Below are positions 27,437-35,414 of a DNA stretch of 64,000 nt, one piece after another. Made by a program: the position numbers and the translations under genes. The DNA comes from Hydrogenophilus sp. (lineage in GTDB: Bacteria; Pseudomonadota; Gammaproteobacteria; Burkholderiales; Thiobacillaceae): positions 1 through 64,000 of the forward strand of contig DYFK01000018.1 of the NCBI GenBank assembly GCA_020725265.1, in the 5' to 3' direction. The notes beneath the pieces were generated by a model. It saw only the letters and a list, made by a program, of their open reading frames with translations. It had not been told where the DNA came from and did not search any database. The first letter of the stretch is position 1. Every line of letters starts with the position of its first letter.

Positions 27437-28177
27437 TCAGGGGCAGGCGATGCTGCCGCACACGTTGGGCGTGGTGTTCACGGTGCCCATGGTGACGTTG
27501 GCGTTGGCGCCGGCACCGTGGTTGGACTGGAAGAAGTTGCCGCCCCGGGCGCCCATGGCGTTGATGCCGTGGCCGTTGTTGTTGCTGGCCTGGCTTTCCG
27601 TGAGCAGTACGGAATGACCCTGCACGCCGGGGCCGTCGTTGGCCATCACCAGGGTGCGGGAAACCACCGCGCCATTGACCACCATGCCGCCGCGACCGTT
27701 GTTGATCAGGCTCAGGTCGTCCATGCGCATGCCCCAGGTGTCGTCTCCAGCCCGCAGGCCCAGGCCTCCCAGGCCACGGATCTGACCGTTGCGCACGGCA
27801 ATGCCGGCCCAGCCCAGGCCGGGCGCGATGTCGACGCCGATGCCGTCGTCCTCGTGGATGCTCCGGTCGCTGCAGGTAGGCCCGATGCTCAGGCTACAGG
27901 TGACGGGCCCGGCGATGGCGAAGCCGTTCAGATCCAGGGTCACGTTGGGGGCGCTGATGAGCACGGCGGTGGTGTCCGCGTTCGCCACGGTCAGGTTGCT
28001 GCTCAGGCGATAGCTACCGGAACGGCTGATGACCACCGGGAATCCCGGCGTATCGCCAGGAGTGAGGTTGCCGGTCAGGGCCTTGGCCTGGTCGATGAGG
28101 ATCACGCCGTCGACGGCGTGGGCGGAGGCATGCAGGGATGCGAGCAGGACGGCGAGGAGGAGTTTTCGGCTATGCAT
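27437..28177 (-). CDS. Exported parallel beta-helix-like protein (paralogue)
   Basis: A 246-residue protein with a signal peptide M-H-S-R-K-L-L-L-A-V-L-L-A-S-L-H ending A-H-A, then V-D-G-V-I-L-I-D-Q-A-K-A-L-T-G-N, nearly the same mature start as the 24951-25664 protein. It shares T-P-G-D-x-P-G-F-P-V, V-T-L-D-L-N-G-F-A-I and N-G-R-G-G. Repeated N/G turns indicate a beta-helix. Cys residues near the C terminus (C-G-S-I-A-C-P) could form a disulfide cap. It flanks the amidase gene on the other side, so the two copies bracket that enzyme. Confidence 0.7.
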   Translation of the reverse strand: MHSRKLLLAVLLASLHASAHAVDGVILIDQAKALTGNLTPGDTPGFPVVISRSGSYRLSSNLTVANADTTAVLISAPNVTLDLNGFAIAGPVTCSLSIGPTCSDRSIHEDDGIGVDIAPGLGWAGIAVRNGQIRGLGGLGLRAGDDTWGMRMDDLSLINNGRGGMVVNGAVVSRTLVMANDGPGVQGHSVLLTESQASNNNGHGINAMGARGGNFFQSNHGAGANANVTMGTVNTTPNVCGSIACP

Positions 28178-28209
28178 GGTTTGGGTTCCTTGTAATTGCG
28201 TGGTGAGGG

Positions 28210-28881
28210 TCAGGCCTGGATACGCCGCCGCCGACGGGTCAGCAGGGCCGCCAGGCCGATGCCCAGCAGGGCCAGGCCGGCGGGTTCCGGTACCTGGCCG
28301 GTGGATGGCTTGGCGACGCCATAGCTCACGTCGTCGATGATGAAATCGTCGACAAAGGGGCTCACATCGCTCATGGCGTGGATGCGTACACCGGCGAGCG
28401 GGGCGTCGTGGATGAAGCCCAGGAAGGTCCATTGGTCGAAGAAGGCGCGGGTGAAGCTGTCGCGCACGTTGCCGCCGTCATCCAGCAAGTCGAATTCCAG
28501 GAACACCATGCGCGTGGCGGCGCGTACCCAGAGTCCGAAGCTGTCCATTCCGGTGGGCAGCAGGGCGGTGAGGGTGTCCAGCTGATCCGGGCTGCCATCC
28601 ACGTCGGACAGGCCGATGCGACCGCTGTGAGGCATGAAGGTGGTGGCCCGCGGGGTGTCGGCCGCGGACCAGGTGATGCCCTGGCTGGATACCGTGCCGG
28701 CGTAATTGGTGTCGGCCACCCAGGGGGCGGATTCGAAATCGTCCTGGCCCTGGATGTCGACTGCCTGGCCGAAATCGGCGGCATTCGAGTAGAACAGGAT
28801 GTCCGCCTGGCTGGCGGGGGCGGCCAGGAGCAGGGACAGGACCAGGGTGGCCAGGCTCTTGTGCTTGAAGGGAGAGGACAT
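28210..28881 (-). CDS. PEP-CTERM sorting-domain protein
   Basis: A 223-residue protein with a signal peptide ending S-Q-A, a beta-sandwich-like body (D-D-F-E-S-A-P-W-V-A; F-I-I-D-D-V-S-Y-G-V, typical of lectin/laminin-like PEP-CTERM proteins) and the tail V-P-E-P-A-G-L-A-L-L-G-I-G, a hydrophobic stretch and R-R-R-R-R. Exosortase should cleave at the PEP motif and release or attach the protein at the surface. GGAG lies 8-9 bases before the chosen ATG. The gene is within the minus-strand operon, with 25-32 bp gaps to its neighbours. Confidence 0.85.
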   Translation of the reverse strand: MSSPFKHKSLATLVLSLLLAAPASQADILFYSNAADFGQAVDIQGQDDFESAPWVADTNYAGTVSSQGITWSAADTPRATTFMPHSGRIGLSDVDGSPDQLDTLTALLPTGMDSFGLWVRAATRMVFLEFDLLDDGGNVRDSFTRAFFDQWTFLGFIHDAPLAGVRIHAMSDVSPFVDDFIIDDVSYGVAKPSTGQVPEPAGLALLGIGLAALLTRRRRRIQA

Positions 28882-28906
28882 GATGGAGTCTCCTGGGCTG
28901 TGGGCG

Positions 28907-29560
28907 TCAGGCACGACGGACACGGGAGCGGGCCAGGGTCGCCAGACCCAGACCCAACAGGGCCAGGGAGGTGGGTTCGGGTACATGGCCGGGATTGCCG
29001 GAGTTGCCGCCGTCACCGGGGCCACCCGGGTCGTCCGGCACGCAACCATCCAGACAGCTCAGGCTGGTGACCATGCCGCCGAACTCGGCGTCGACGTCGA
29101 ACAGCACGAAGCGGGGCCAGTCGAAGCCGGCCAGCGATGGCACCCCGGAAGGCATGGAGTCGTTGTCGAAGACCGAGGAGGAACTGTCGACCAGAACCAG
29201 GTACGCGCTGACATCGTTCCCGTCGTAGCCGTAAGCCAGGTACTCATCGCCCACACCCGGATAATCATTGAAGATGGCCAGCATCACCGACAGCCCGTAC
29301 AGATCCCAACTGGCGACGCCGCCATCCACGCTGACCTGCATGCCGTAGCCGGAACCGCTGCCCATATAGACGCCCAGGCCGGTGTCTCCGGGGTTCTGGT
29401 CTGTCCAGGTAGTGTCGTAGGTGAACTGGCCGGCGAACGTGCTCCAGCCGGTGCCGTACGGATCGTTGTCCACGGTTCCGGAGAAACTGATGGTGAGGGG
29501 CGCTGCCAGTGACGCGAACGGCAGGCTGGCGAGCAACAGGGTGAGAAGGGTTCTGGTCAT
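28907..29560 (-). CDS. PEP-CTERM sorting-domain protein
   Basis: A 217-residue protein with a signal peptide ending S-L-A-A, then I-S-F-S-G-T-V-D-N-D-P-Y-G-T-G-W and T-F-A-G-Q-F-T-Y-D. A Gly/Pro-rich stretch follows (D-D-P-G-G-P-G-D-G-G), then the tail H-V-P-E-P-T-S-L-A-L-L-G-L-G-L ending R-V-R-R-A. The body is clearly homologous to the next upstream protein (29593-30255), which shares D-x-D-P-x-G-T-G-W and D-W-P-R-F but has a different sorting tail. Asp-rich loops suggest calcium binding. Confidence 0.85.
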   Translation of the reverse strand: MTRTLLTLLLASLPFASLAAPLTISFSGTVDNDPYGTGWSTFAGQFTYDTTWTDQNPGDTGLGVYMGSGSGYGMQVSVDGGVASWDLYGLSVMLAIFNDYPGVGDEYLAYGYDGNDVSAYLVLVDSSSSVFDNDSMPSGVPSLAGFDWPRFVLFDVDAEFGGMVTSLSCLDGCVPDDPGGPGDGGNSGNPGHVPEPTSLALLGLGLATLARSRVRRA

Positions 29561-29592
29561 GGTGGGCTCCGTTGGGATGAAAAGGGTTGCGT

Positions 29593-30255
29593 TCAAGGAT
29601 TTCGGCCCGGGCGGCGGCGGCCACGCGCGCGCGCCATGCCGAACAGGGCCATGCCGGTGCCGAGCAATCCCAGGCCGAACGGCCCCAGCGTGGGCACCGC
29701 CTGGATTGGCGCGGCCAGATCCGCGCAGCCGGCCTGGCAGCCGAGCCAGGTGATCCGGCCACCGAATCCGAACTCCGGATCGAGCAGCAGAAAGCGCGGC
29801 CAATCGAAGCCATCCGCGCCGGGCAGCGTCGACGGCAGGGCATCACCGGTGATTGCCGTCTGGCTGAAATCGGTCAGCGTCACGGTCATGCTGGTCTGGA
29901 CGCCGTCGTCGCCATGCGCGATGTACTCGTCAACGCCGACGAAATCGTCCAGCACCGCGAACATGAACGGCGCCCCATACAGCGACCAGCTGGCGGCACC
30001 GCCATCGACCTCGACGTGGATGCCGTAGTCGACGCCGTTGCCCTGGTAATTGCCGATACCGGCGGAGGCATCCAGATCCAGCCAATCGCTGTCATACGTG
30101 AAGGTGCCGGAGAACGTGGTCCAGCCGGTGCCGTGCGGGTCATCGTCGATGACGCCGGCGAACGCGAAGCGATATGGCGCGGCCTGGGCGACGCCGGCGA
30201 CGCTCAGGGCAAGGCCGCAAGCGAGGACGAAAGACGGGATCGGCGAAATCTTCAT
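29593..30255 (-). CDS. Exported protein with IPTL-CTERM-like tail
   Basis: A 220-residue paralogue of the 28907-29560 protein: signal peptide ending A-Q-A, then F-A-F-A-G-V-I-D-D-D-P-H-G-T-G-W-T-T-F and D-G-F-D-W-P-R-F-L-L-L. Its C terminus is V-P-T-L-G-P-F-G-L-G-L-L-G-T-G, a hydrophobic helix and R-A-R-G-R-R-R. This resembles the IPTLxxWG sorting signal recognised by a distinct exosortase class (XrtH), rather than PEP. The ATG at 30255 gives the proper signal peptide. The shared regulatory element copy B lies 33 bp upstream. Confidence 0.75.
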   Translation of the reverse strand: MKISPIPSFVLACGLALSVAGVAQAAPYRFAFAGVIDDDPHGTGWTTFSGTFTYDSDWLDLDASAGIGNYQGNGVDYGIHVEVDGGAASWSLYGAPFMFAVLDDFVGVDEYIAHGDDGVQTSMTVTLTDFSQTAITGDALPSTLPGADGFDWPRFLLLDPEFGFGGRITWLGCQAGCADLAAPIQAVPTLGPFGLGLLGTGMALFGMARARGRRRPGRNP

Positions 30256-30287
30256 GATGGCGGTGGGCACGGGGTTGTCGGATGCGG

Positions 30288-30351
30288 CCAGTCTGCGTCG
30301 GGCGCGTATCAATTCGGCTTCGCGCCGGGCCGTTCTTGTTTCATTTGTTGA
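30288..30351 (-). promoter_or_regulatory. Shared regulatory element, copy B
   Basis: Plus-strand blocks: CCAGT (30288), GTATC (30306, +18), GCTTC (+29), then GTTTC-N4-GTTGA at 30338-30351 (+50). The stretch from GTATC to GCTTC (16 bases) differs from copy A at a single base. It is upstream of the IPTL-like gene (start 30255) and overlaps the 3' end of the small gene at 30309-30521. It may be an internal promoter or operator of the operon. Confidence 0.55.
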
Positions 30352-30521
30352 TGCGTCGTCCGCCCTTGGCGCGAGACGAACTCAGCGAAACTCAGACTGG
30401 CGGCGCCATCGACACCGCTGGCCAACAACGCGGCATACGCCACGCTCTCCGGCAGGCCGGGAAAGGCATTCGGGCGCGCGGCCGGGGATGGCCGACGGAA
30501 GTAGGCAAGCAAGCGATTCAT
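30309..30521 (-). CDS. Small hypothetical protein
   Basis: A 70-residue ORF preceded by a strong AGGAGA site at good spacing, starting M-N-R-L-L-A-Y-F-R-R. The middle (G-L-P-E-S-V-A-Y-A-A-L-L-A-S-G) is helical and the end is basic and polar. It has no signal peptide or membrane helix, and I recognise no family. Its last third overlaps regulatory element copy B, so either the element evolved inside a gene or the C-terminal part is dispensable. Confidence 0.45.
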   Translation of the reverse strand: MNRLLAYFRRPSPAARPNAFPGLPESVAYAALLASGVDGAASLSFAEFVSRQGRTTHQQMKQERPGAKPN

Positions 30522-30563
30522 TTCGATCTCCTTTCGAGGGGGCGGCGGTACCGGGCACGCGTT

Positions 30564-30809
30564 TCAGCTAGACGGCATCCCGGTCCAGGCCAGCATCAGG
30601 CGTGGGCCGACGGCCAGGGCGACGAGAACGAGCGCCGCCCAGATCGCGGCGACCACGGTGGTTTCGTGCTCGGCCAGCCAGTCCGACCAGCCGCGCCGGG
30701 CCAGACGCGGACGCAGCAAACGCAGGGCTAGACTGGCCGCCATGGCGGCGAACACCAGCACAAGGAATAGCGACAGGGTTCCGGAGGCGAGAGGGAGGGC
30801 GTCGGTCAT
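30564..30809 (-). CDS. Small two-helix membrane protein
   Basis: An 81-residue protein, M-T-D-A-L-P-L-A-S-G-T, with two membrane helices (about residues 11-30 and 53-72) joined by a basic/acidic loop (R-L-L-R-P-R-L-A-R-R-G and L-A-E-H-E-T). The ATG at 30809 was chosen; an upstream in-frame start would run through Arg-rich sequence overlapping the regulatory region. It is the first gene after regulatory element copy C and may head the exported-protein operon. The function is unknown. Confidence 0.5.
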   Translation of the reverse strand: MTDALPLASGTLSLFLVLVFAAMAASLALRLLRPRLARRGWSDWLAEHETTVVAAIWAALVLVALAVGPRLMLAWTGMPSS

Positions 30810-30836
30810 GGCTACGCGCGGTGGTGGGGTGCGTAA

Positions 30837-30900
30837 CCAGTGTGCGCGGCGTCTGTATCGGTACCGCTTCACGCGCCGACGATTTGGTTTCGATTGTTTC
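30837..30900 (-). promoter_or_regulatory. Shared regulatory element, copy C
   Basis: Plus-strand blocks: CCAGT (30837), GTATC (30855, +18), GCTTC (+29) and GTTTC-N4-GTTTC (30887-30900, +50). It is in the 115-bp gap between the kinase stop (30925) and the small membrane protein start (30809), 27 bp upstream of the latter. Relative to the downstream gene it has the same orientation as copies A and B, reading GAAAC-N4-GAAAC, then GATAC, then ACTGG toward the start codon. Confidence 0.6.
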
Positions 30901-30924
30901 CGGCGATGCGCGCGCCGGCGCGCG

Positions 30925-33774
30925 TCAGACCGGTGATTCCGGCATCAGGCGGGCGAGCAGTTCGAGGACGTCGTCGGGGGTGAACGGTTTTTCTAGCCAG
31001 GACAGGCCGGTTTCACGCAGGAACGGCGCCACGCTCGGCGACATGGTGTCGCCGGTGATGAACGCCATGCGGCCGGCCAGTTCGGGATGGCGGTCGCGGA
31101 TGGCCCGCCACAGGGCGGGACCATCGGTATCTGGCATGCGTACATCCGACAGGATGAGGTCGAAGCCCTGACCCGAGGCCAGCCGGTCGAGTGCCTCGCT
31201 GCCGCTCGCCGCCAATGTCGCCTCGAACCCGGCCGAACGCAGGATGTCGCCGAGCAGATCGGCGATCTCGACCTCGTCGTCGACGACCAGCACATGCCCG
31301 GAGCGCGGCGGCGGGGCCAAGCGATCGGCCGCGGCCCCCGCCGCCACGCATCTTGGCGTGTTCGCCACGAGCGGCAACCAGAGTCGGAAGGCGCAACCAT
31401 GATCGACTTCTTCCAACACCAGATCGCCGCCCTGTTCGCGCAGCACCGACCGACTCACCGACAGGCCGACGCCGGTGCCGGCCCCCTCCGCCTTGGTGGT
31501 GAAGAATGGGTCGAAAATCCGTTCGCGGGATGCCGGCGGCACGCCGGGACCGTTGTCGGCCACACGAAGGAACACGCCGCCGTCGGCCAGGCCGGTTTCC
31601 ACCTCGATCACGCGCGGTTCCGGACATTCCGCCAGGGCCTGCTGGGCGTTGACCAGCAGGTTGACGATGGCCTGACCAACCTGTTCGGCGGCCATTTCCA
31701 GAGCCGGCAACTCCGGCATCAACCGGCCGCGCACCTGGATGCCGGAACTGCGCAGACCATAGCCGAGCAGATCCAGGGCGCCACCGGCGAGTTCGTTGAG
31801 CGAGGCACTGCGCCGCGTGGTTGGCCGCTGCCGCGCCATCGCCAGGAAGGTCTGGACAATGCGCCCGCAACGATCGGCGGCGGCATGAATCTTGAGGGCA
31901 TCCGCCTTCAGGACCGGATCGGCGGTCTTGGCCTCCAGCAACGCCGCGCGTCCCATCAGGATCGCCAACGGATTGTTCAGCTCATGGGCGACACCGGCCA
32001 GCAGCGCGCCCATCGCCGACAACTTCTCGCTTTGCCGCAGGGCGTCGCGCTGGCGCGCCAGTTCTTCCTCGGCCCGTTTCCGTTCGCGCAGATCCATGAC
32101 GAAAGCGGTGAAGAAATGGGCCTCGCCCACCCGGTTGGCGGAGACGCTCATCTCCACCGGGATTTCCACGCCATCGGCGGTCAGCGCGGCGAGTTCCAGG
32201 CGACCACCGAGCATGCGCGAGACACCACTGGCCAGATAGCGGGCCAGACCCGCCCGGTGGGCGGCGCGCTGACGTTCAGGGATAATCAGTTCGGCCATGT
32301 CCCGGCCCAGGACGTCCCGGCGCCGATGGCCGAACAGGGCCTCGGCGGCCGGGTTGAATTCCACCACCCTGCCCTCGGCATCCATGGTGATGACCGCCAA
32401 CAAGGCGTTGTCGACGATGGCCGATTTGAAGGCCTCGCTTTCCTCAAGCTGGCGGCCGGCCTCCCGATAGGCGGCGAAGGTGCGGGCGACGACATTGGCC
32501 CAGGTCTGCCAGAGGCGCGGCAGAACCGGCTCCGGAGTGGCCGGATTGCGCGAGACCCGCTGGATGTAGTGCACCAGTTCCAGGGCCGGATTGATGAACT
32601 CCCGCCGGAGCAGGTAAAGGGCCAGGAGAAAGGTGCCGGCCAACAGGGCCAGAATGATGCCGTAGGGCACGAAACGAGGCAGCAGCAGCGCGGTGATCTC
32701 CCGGTCCGGGATGACGTGGACCAGGGTCCAGGGGGCGTGCCGGGCCGTGGCCGCCACCAGCACATGACCCGCCCGCTCCACCGGCGCGCCATCGGCTCGC
32801 AGGATTTCGGCCAGATCATCCGCCGTCACGCCCGTGGGCAGGGCCGAACCGCCGGGCATGACCACGTCGACGCGGGTGCCTCTGGAGTCCGCCAGCAGCA
32901 TGCCCTGGGCATCCACGATCAACGAATGACCCACCCGGATCGGCAGTTGCTTCAATGTATCGGCCAGGGTGGCCAGGCGGATGTCGGTGCCGACCACGCC
33001 GAGGAAGCGGTCGTCCTGGTAGACCGGCGCGCAGTGGGACACCATGGTTCCGGCGCCAGCCGGGTCGATATAAGGCTCGGTCCAGAAGGCCGTCCGGCCG
33101 GGATTCCGCTCCGGCGTGCCGGCCTGATAGAAGTCGTGCTCGAAAAGACCTTGAAGCCCTGGGCCCAGCCGGGTGTGGCCCGAGTTTCGCAACAAGTCGG
33201 CCGTGGCGGACCAGGGAAAGATGTTGGCGAACTCGCGGCTGGCCGGCATGAAATAGGACCACTGGAAGCTGGCGTCGATACCGTGGGTGAGACGCGCCAG
33301 GCTGAAGAATTCCAGGGCCTGGTCCAGCAGATGCAGGGCTCGTCCCGCGTTGGCCGGGTTGTCGCCCCGCCAGAGCAGTTGGCCGATGTAGCGACGCTGG
33401 GCGGGTGGGATGGCATCCAGGGTATAGCCGGCCACCGCGCCTTCCTCCAGATAGGGGCGCAGATGCTGGCGCAGGCCACTCGGGGTGTTGCCGGGATTCA
33501 GCAGGTAGCCGCTGGACCAGGCCTGCATGCGCAACACATGGTCGCGGGCCGATTTGGCGATCCCCTCAAGCGTAAGGATGTGGCTGGCGCTTGCCCGGCC
33601 CATGTCGGCCAGGATCTGCTGGCGCTGGCTACGATACTGGTTGCTGGCCAGCGCCAGCACGACGATGAACAACGGCAAGGTGATGACCAGCAGCAGGCGG
33701 TGGTAGCGCCTCAGCAGGCTGCGATCCTCCTGGCCGCGCCGCTCCGCGCCAGGATCCTCGGTCGCCTCGCTCAC
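30925..33774 (-). CDS. Hybrid sensor histidine kinase (Cache-like sensor, PAS, HisKA, ATPase, REC)
   Basis: A 949-residue protein with a GTG start overlapping the response regulator stop. A membrane helix at about 24-43 and another near 365-388 enclose a large periplasmic domain resembling double-Cache sensors ([10 protein letters not shown] near the second half). A cytoplasmic PAS lies at about 440-560, His597 in [10 protein letters not shown], ATPase motifs are D-N-G-P-G-V-P and G-T-G-V-G-L-S-V, and the C-terminal REC has Asp877 in S-D-V-R-M-P-D. The unit pairs with the OmpR-type regulator at 33771 and is directly followed by the exported-protein operon it may control. The sensor half is less CGCG-rich than the kinase half. 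Confidence 0.88.
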   Translation of the reverse strand: MSEATEDPGAERRGQEDRSLLRRYHRLLLVITLPLFIVVLALASNQYRSQRQQILADMGRASASHILTLEGIAKSARDHVLRMQAWSSGYLLNPGNTPSGLRQHLRPYLEEGAVAGYTLDAIPPAQRRYIGQLLWRGDNPANAGRALHLLDQALEFFSLARLTHGIDASFQWSYFMPASREFANIFPWSATADLLRNSGHTRLGPGLQGLFEHDFYQAGTPERNPGRTAFWTEPYIDPAGAGTMVSHCAPVYQDDRFLGVVGTDIRLATLADTLKQLPIRVGHSLIVDAQGMLLADSRGTRVDVVMPGGSALPTGVTADDLAEILRADGAPVERAGHVLVAATARHAPWTLVHVIPDREITALLLPRFVPYGIILALLAGTFLLALYLLRREFINPALELVHYIQRVSRNPATPEPVLPRLWQTWANVVARTFAAYREAGRQLEESEAFKSAIVDNALLAVITMDAEGRVVEFNPAAEALFGHRRRDVLGRDMAELIIPERQRAAHRAGLARYLASGVSRMLGGRLELAALTADGVEIPVEMSVSANRVGEAHFFTAFVMDLRERKRAEEELARQRDALRQSEKLSAMGALLAGVAHELNNPLAILMGRAALLEAKTADPVLKADALKIHAAADRCGRIVQTFLAMARQRPTTRRSASLNELAGGALDLLGYGLRSSGIQVRGRLMPELPALEMAAEQVGQAIVNLLVNAQQALAECPEPRVIEVETGLADGGVFLRVADNGPGVPPASRERIFDPFFTTKAEGAGTGVGLSVSRSVLREQGGDLVLEEVDHGCAFRLWLPLVANTPRCVAAGAAADRLAPPPRSGHVLVVDDEVEIADLLGDILRSAGFEATLAASGSEALDRLASGQGFDLILSDVRMPDTDGPALWRAIRDRHPELAGRMAFITGDTMSPSVAPFLRETGLSWLEKPFTPDDVLELLARLMPESPV

Positions 33775-34493
33775 GGCGTGTGGGATGGCGTGTCGGGAAC
33801 GAACATGTAGCCCACGCCCCGCACCGTCTTGATGACTTCCGGTTTTTCCGGGTCCGGTTCGATCTTGCGACGCAGGCGCATGACGCGCAGATCGATCGAA
33901 CGGTCGAACACATCCCAGCCGCGGTGGTGGGCCATTTCCATGAGCTGGTCCCGGTTCAGAACCCGGTTGGGGCTCTCGGCGAACACCTTGAGCAGATCGA
34001 ACTCCATGGCGGTGAGCGGCAGTTCGATACCGGTCCGGTCATACAGCTTGCGCGCAGCCAGATCGAGCTCGCAGGCCCCGAACCGGACCCGACCGGGCCG
34101 AACCACCGCCGGCGCGCCTTCACGCAGGCGACGGAGCACACTACGCGCGCGCGCCAGCACCTCGCGCAGCTCGAACGGTTTGGGAATGTAGTCGTCGGCG
34201 CCCAGTTCCAGGCCGACGATGCGGTCGATCACGTCGGCGGCGGTGGTCAGCATGATCACGCCGACGCCCGGGTGATGCTCCCGGATCCAGCGTGCCAGCG
34301 ACAGGCCGTCCTCGCCCGGCATGCGGATATCGAGCAACGCCAGATCCGGGCGCCGGGATTCGAAACGGCGTCGGGCCTCGGCGGCGTCGCCGGCGCCGGT
34401 CACGGCGAAGCCCTGGCCGGAAAAATATTCCACCAGGATTTCGACGAGTTCCGGTTCGTCGTCCACCACCAGCAGGCTGTGGTTCGTTTCCAT
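33771..34493 (-). CDS. OmpR-family response regulator
   Basis: A 240-residue regulator. REC domain: D-D-E at 11-13, phosphoacceptor Asp55 in L-L-D-I-R-M-P-G, and the conserved Lys in Y-I-P-K-P-F-E. The C-terminal winged helix includes E-F-D-L-L-K-V-F, R-V-L-N-R-D-Q-L, R-S-I-D-L-R-V-M-R-L-R-R-K and K-T-V-R-G-V-G-Y-M-F. The ATG at 34493 gives M-E-T-N-H-S-L-L-V-V-D-D; longer starts add Arg-rich sequence without family support. It is coupled to the hybrid kinase by a GTGA overlap. OmpR-type proteins bind direct repeats, and a GTTTC-N4-GTTTC repeat lies 75 bp upstream of this gene as well as in elements A-C. Confidence 0.9.
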   Translation of the reverse strand: METNHSLLVVDDEPELVEILVEYFSGQGFAVTGAGDAAEARRRFESRRPDLALLDIRMPGEDGLSLARWIREHHPGVGVIMLTTAADVIDRIVGLELGADDYIPKPFELREVLARARSVLRRLREGAPAVVRPGRVRFGACELDLAARKLYDRTGIELPLTAMEFDLLKVFAESPNRVLNRDQLMEMAHHRGWDVFDRSIDLRVMRLRRKIEPDPEKPEVIKTVRGVGYMFVPDTPSHTP

Positions 34494-34567
34494 GTTGCCG
34501 ATCCGAGTCCGCCATCTCGCGCGATGGCCGCAAGTATGCCTTCGGGACCGGCGCCGACAAAGACGGT

Positions 34568-34581
34568 GAAACAATTGAAAC
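34568..34581. promoter_or_regulatory. Isolated direct repeat matching the core of the shared element
   Basis: The plus strand reads GAAAC-AATT-GAAAC, one base different from the complement of the copy A core (GAAAC-GATT-GAAAC). The CCAGT/GTATC/GCTTC blocks of the full element are absent on either side. It sits in the divergent gap between the response regulator (start 34493) and the membrane protein gene (34686), so it could mediate autoregulation. The match may be partly chance. Confidence 0.35.
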
Positions 34582-34650
34582 AGGCCCGGCGCCGGCCCGG
34601 AACCTGCTCGCCGTCCAAGCCATCCGGCGCCGGCGCCGGCTCGGGCGCCC

Positions 34651-34656
34651 TATAAT
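34651..34656 (+). promoter_or_regulatory. -10 box for the membrane-channel gene
   Basis: A perfect TATAAT lies 30 bp before the ATG at 34686, in GC-rich surroundings. No recognisable -35 hexamer is present at 16-18 bp. A GGAG ribosome site follows before the start codon. Confidence 0.4.
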
Positions 34657-34685
34657 CGCCGGCGAGAAACCTTCCGGAGCCCCCC

Positions 34686-35366
34686 ATGGAACAGCAATTC
34701 GACATCATCGTCGCCTCCCTGACCTCGTTCTGGGGGCAGCTCGCCAGCTTCGTGCCGCAACTGATCGCCGCCGTCGTGCTGCTGCTGCTCGGCTGGCTGC
34801 TGGCCCGGCTGGCGCGTTCCGGGATCATGCGTCTGCTGACCATGCTCAAGTTCGACCGCGCCACCGAGAAATCCGGCCTGGAGGCGTTCATGAAGCACGC
34901 CGACCTCGACGTTTCCGTGGCCTCGGTGATCGGCAGTCTGGTCTACTGGCTGATCATCCTGGTGATGATCGTGACGGTCGCCAACTCGCTCGGCCTGCAG
35001 ATGGTGGCGGACCTGTTCAACAAGGTCGTGCTCTACATTCCCAACGTCATCGTCGCCATCCTGGTGCTGGTGTTCGGCACCATCCTGGCCCGCTTCATCA
35101 ACCGCCTGGTGTTCGCCTGGCTGAACAACATGGAGTTCGATGGCGCGCTGACGGTCTCCACCTTTTCCGAGTACGCCATGATGGTGTTCGTGTTCTTCAT
35201 GGCCATGGAACAGTTGCAGATCGCCAACGAACTGCTCACCGCCGCCTTCATCATCGGCTTCGGCGCCATCGGCCTGGCCTTCGCCATCGCCTTCGGCCTG
35301 GGCGCGCGCGACTGGGCGGCGAAGGTGGTGGAGCAACTGGTGAACGGCGGCAAGCGCAAGGACTGA
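34686..35366 (+). CDS. Small mechanosensitive-channel-like membrane protein
   Basis: A 226-residue protein with four or five membrane helices and the 'conserved TM helix' repeats (PF05552-like). The last helix, G-F-G-A-I-G-L-A-F-A-I-A-F-G-L-G, is followed by a short basic tail and resembles the pore helix of MscS-type channels. The large cytoplasmic vestibule domain of MscS is absent, so it is a truncated or minimal relative. It is divergently transcribed from the two-component genes; no functional link is evident. Confidence 0.7.
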   Translation: MEQQFDIIVASLTSFWGQLASFVPQLIAAVVLLLLGWLLARLARSGIMRLLTMLKFDRATEKSGLEAFMKHADLDVSVASVIGSLVYWLIILVMIVTVANSLGLQMVADLFNKVVLYIPNVIVAILVLVFGTILARFINRLVFAWLNNMEFDGALTVSTFSEYAMMVFVFFMAMEQLQIANELLTAAFIIGFGAIGLAFAIAFGLGARDWAAKVVEQLVNGGKRKD

Positions 35367-35414
35367 CCCCGCCGATGACGTGATCGCCGCCCTTCCGGCG
35401 CGGCGCAATCTTCC

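Noticed and set aside
21973-30900. Sigma-54 promoter interpretation of the three shared elements
   Set aside because: The ACTGG block recalls a -24 box, but GC does not follow at the required 10-base spacing in any of the three copies.
21973-34581. CRISPR or mobile-repeat interpretation of the GTTTC-containing repeats
   Set aside because: Copies are few, unevenly spaced over 12 kb, lie at gene starts and have no spacers or cas genes.
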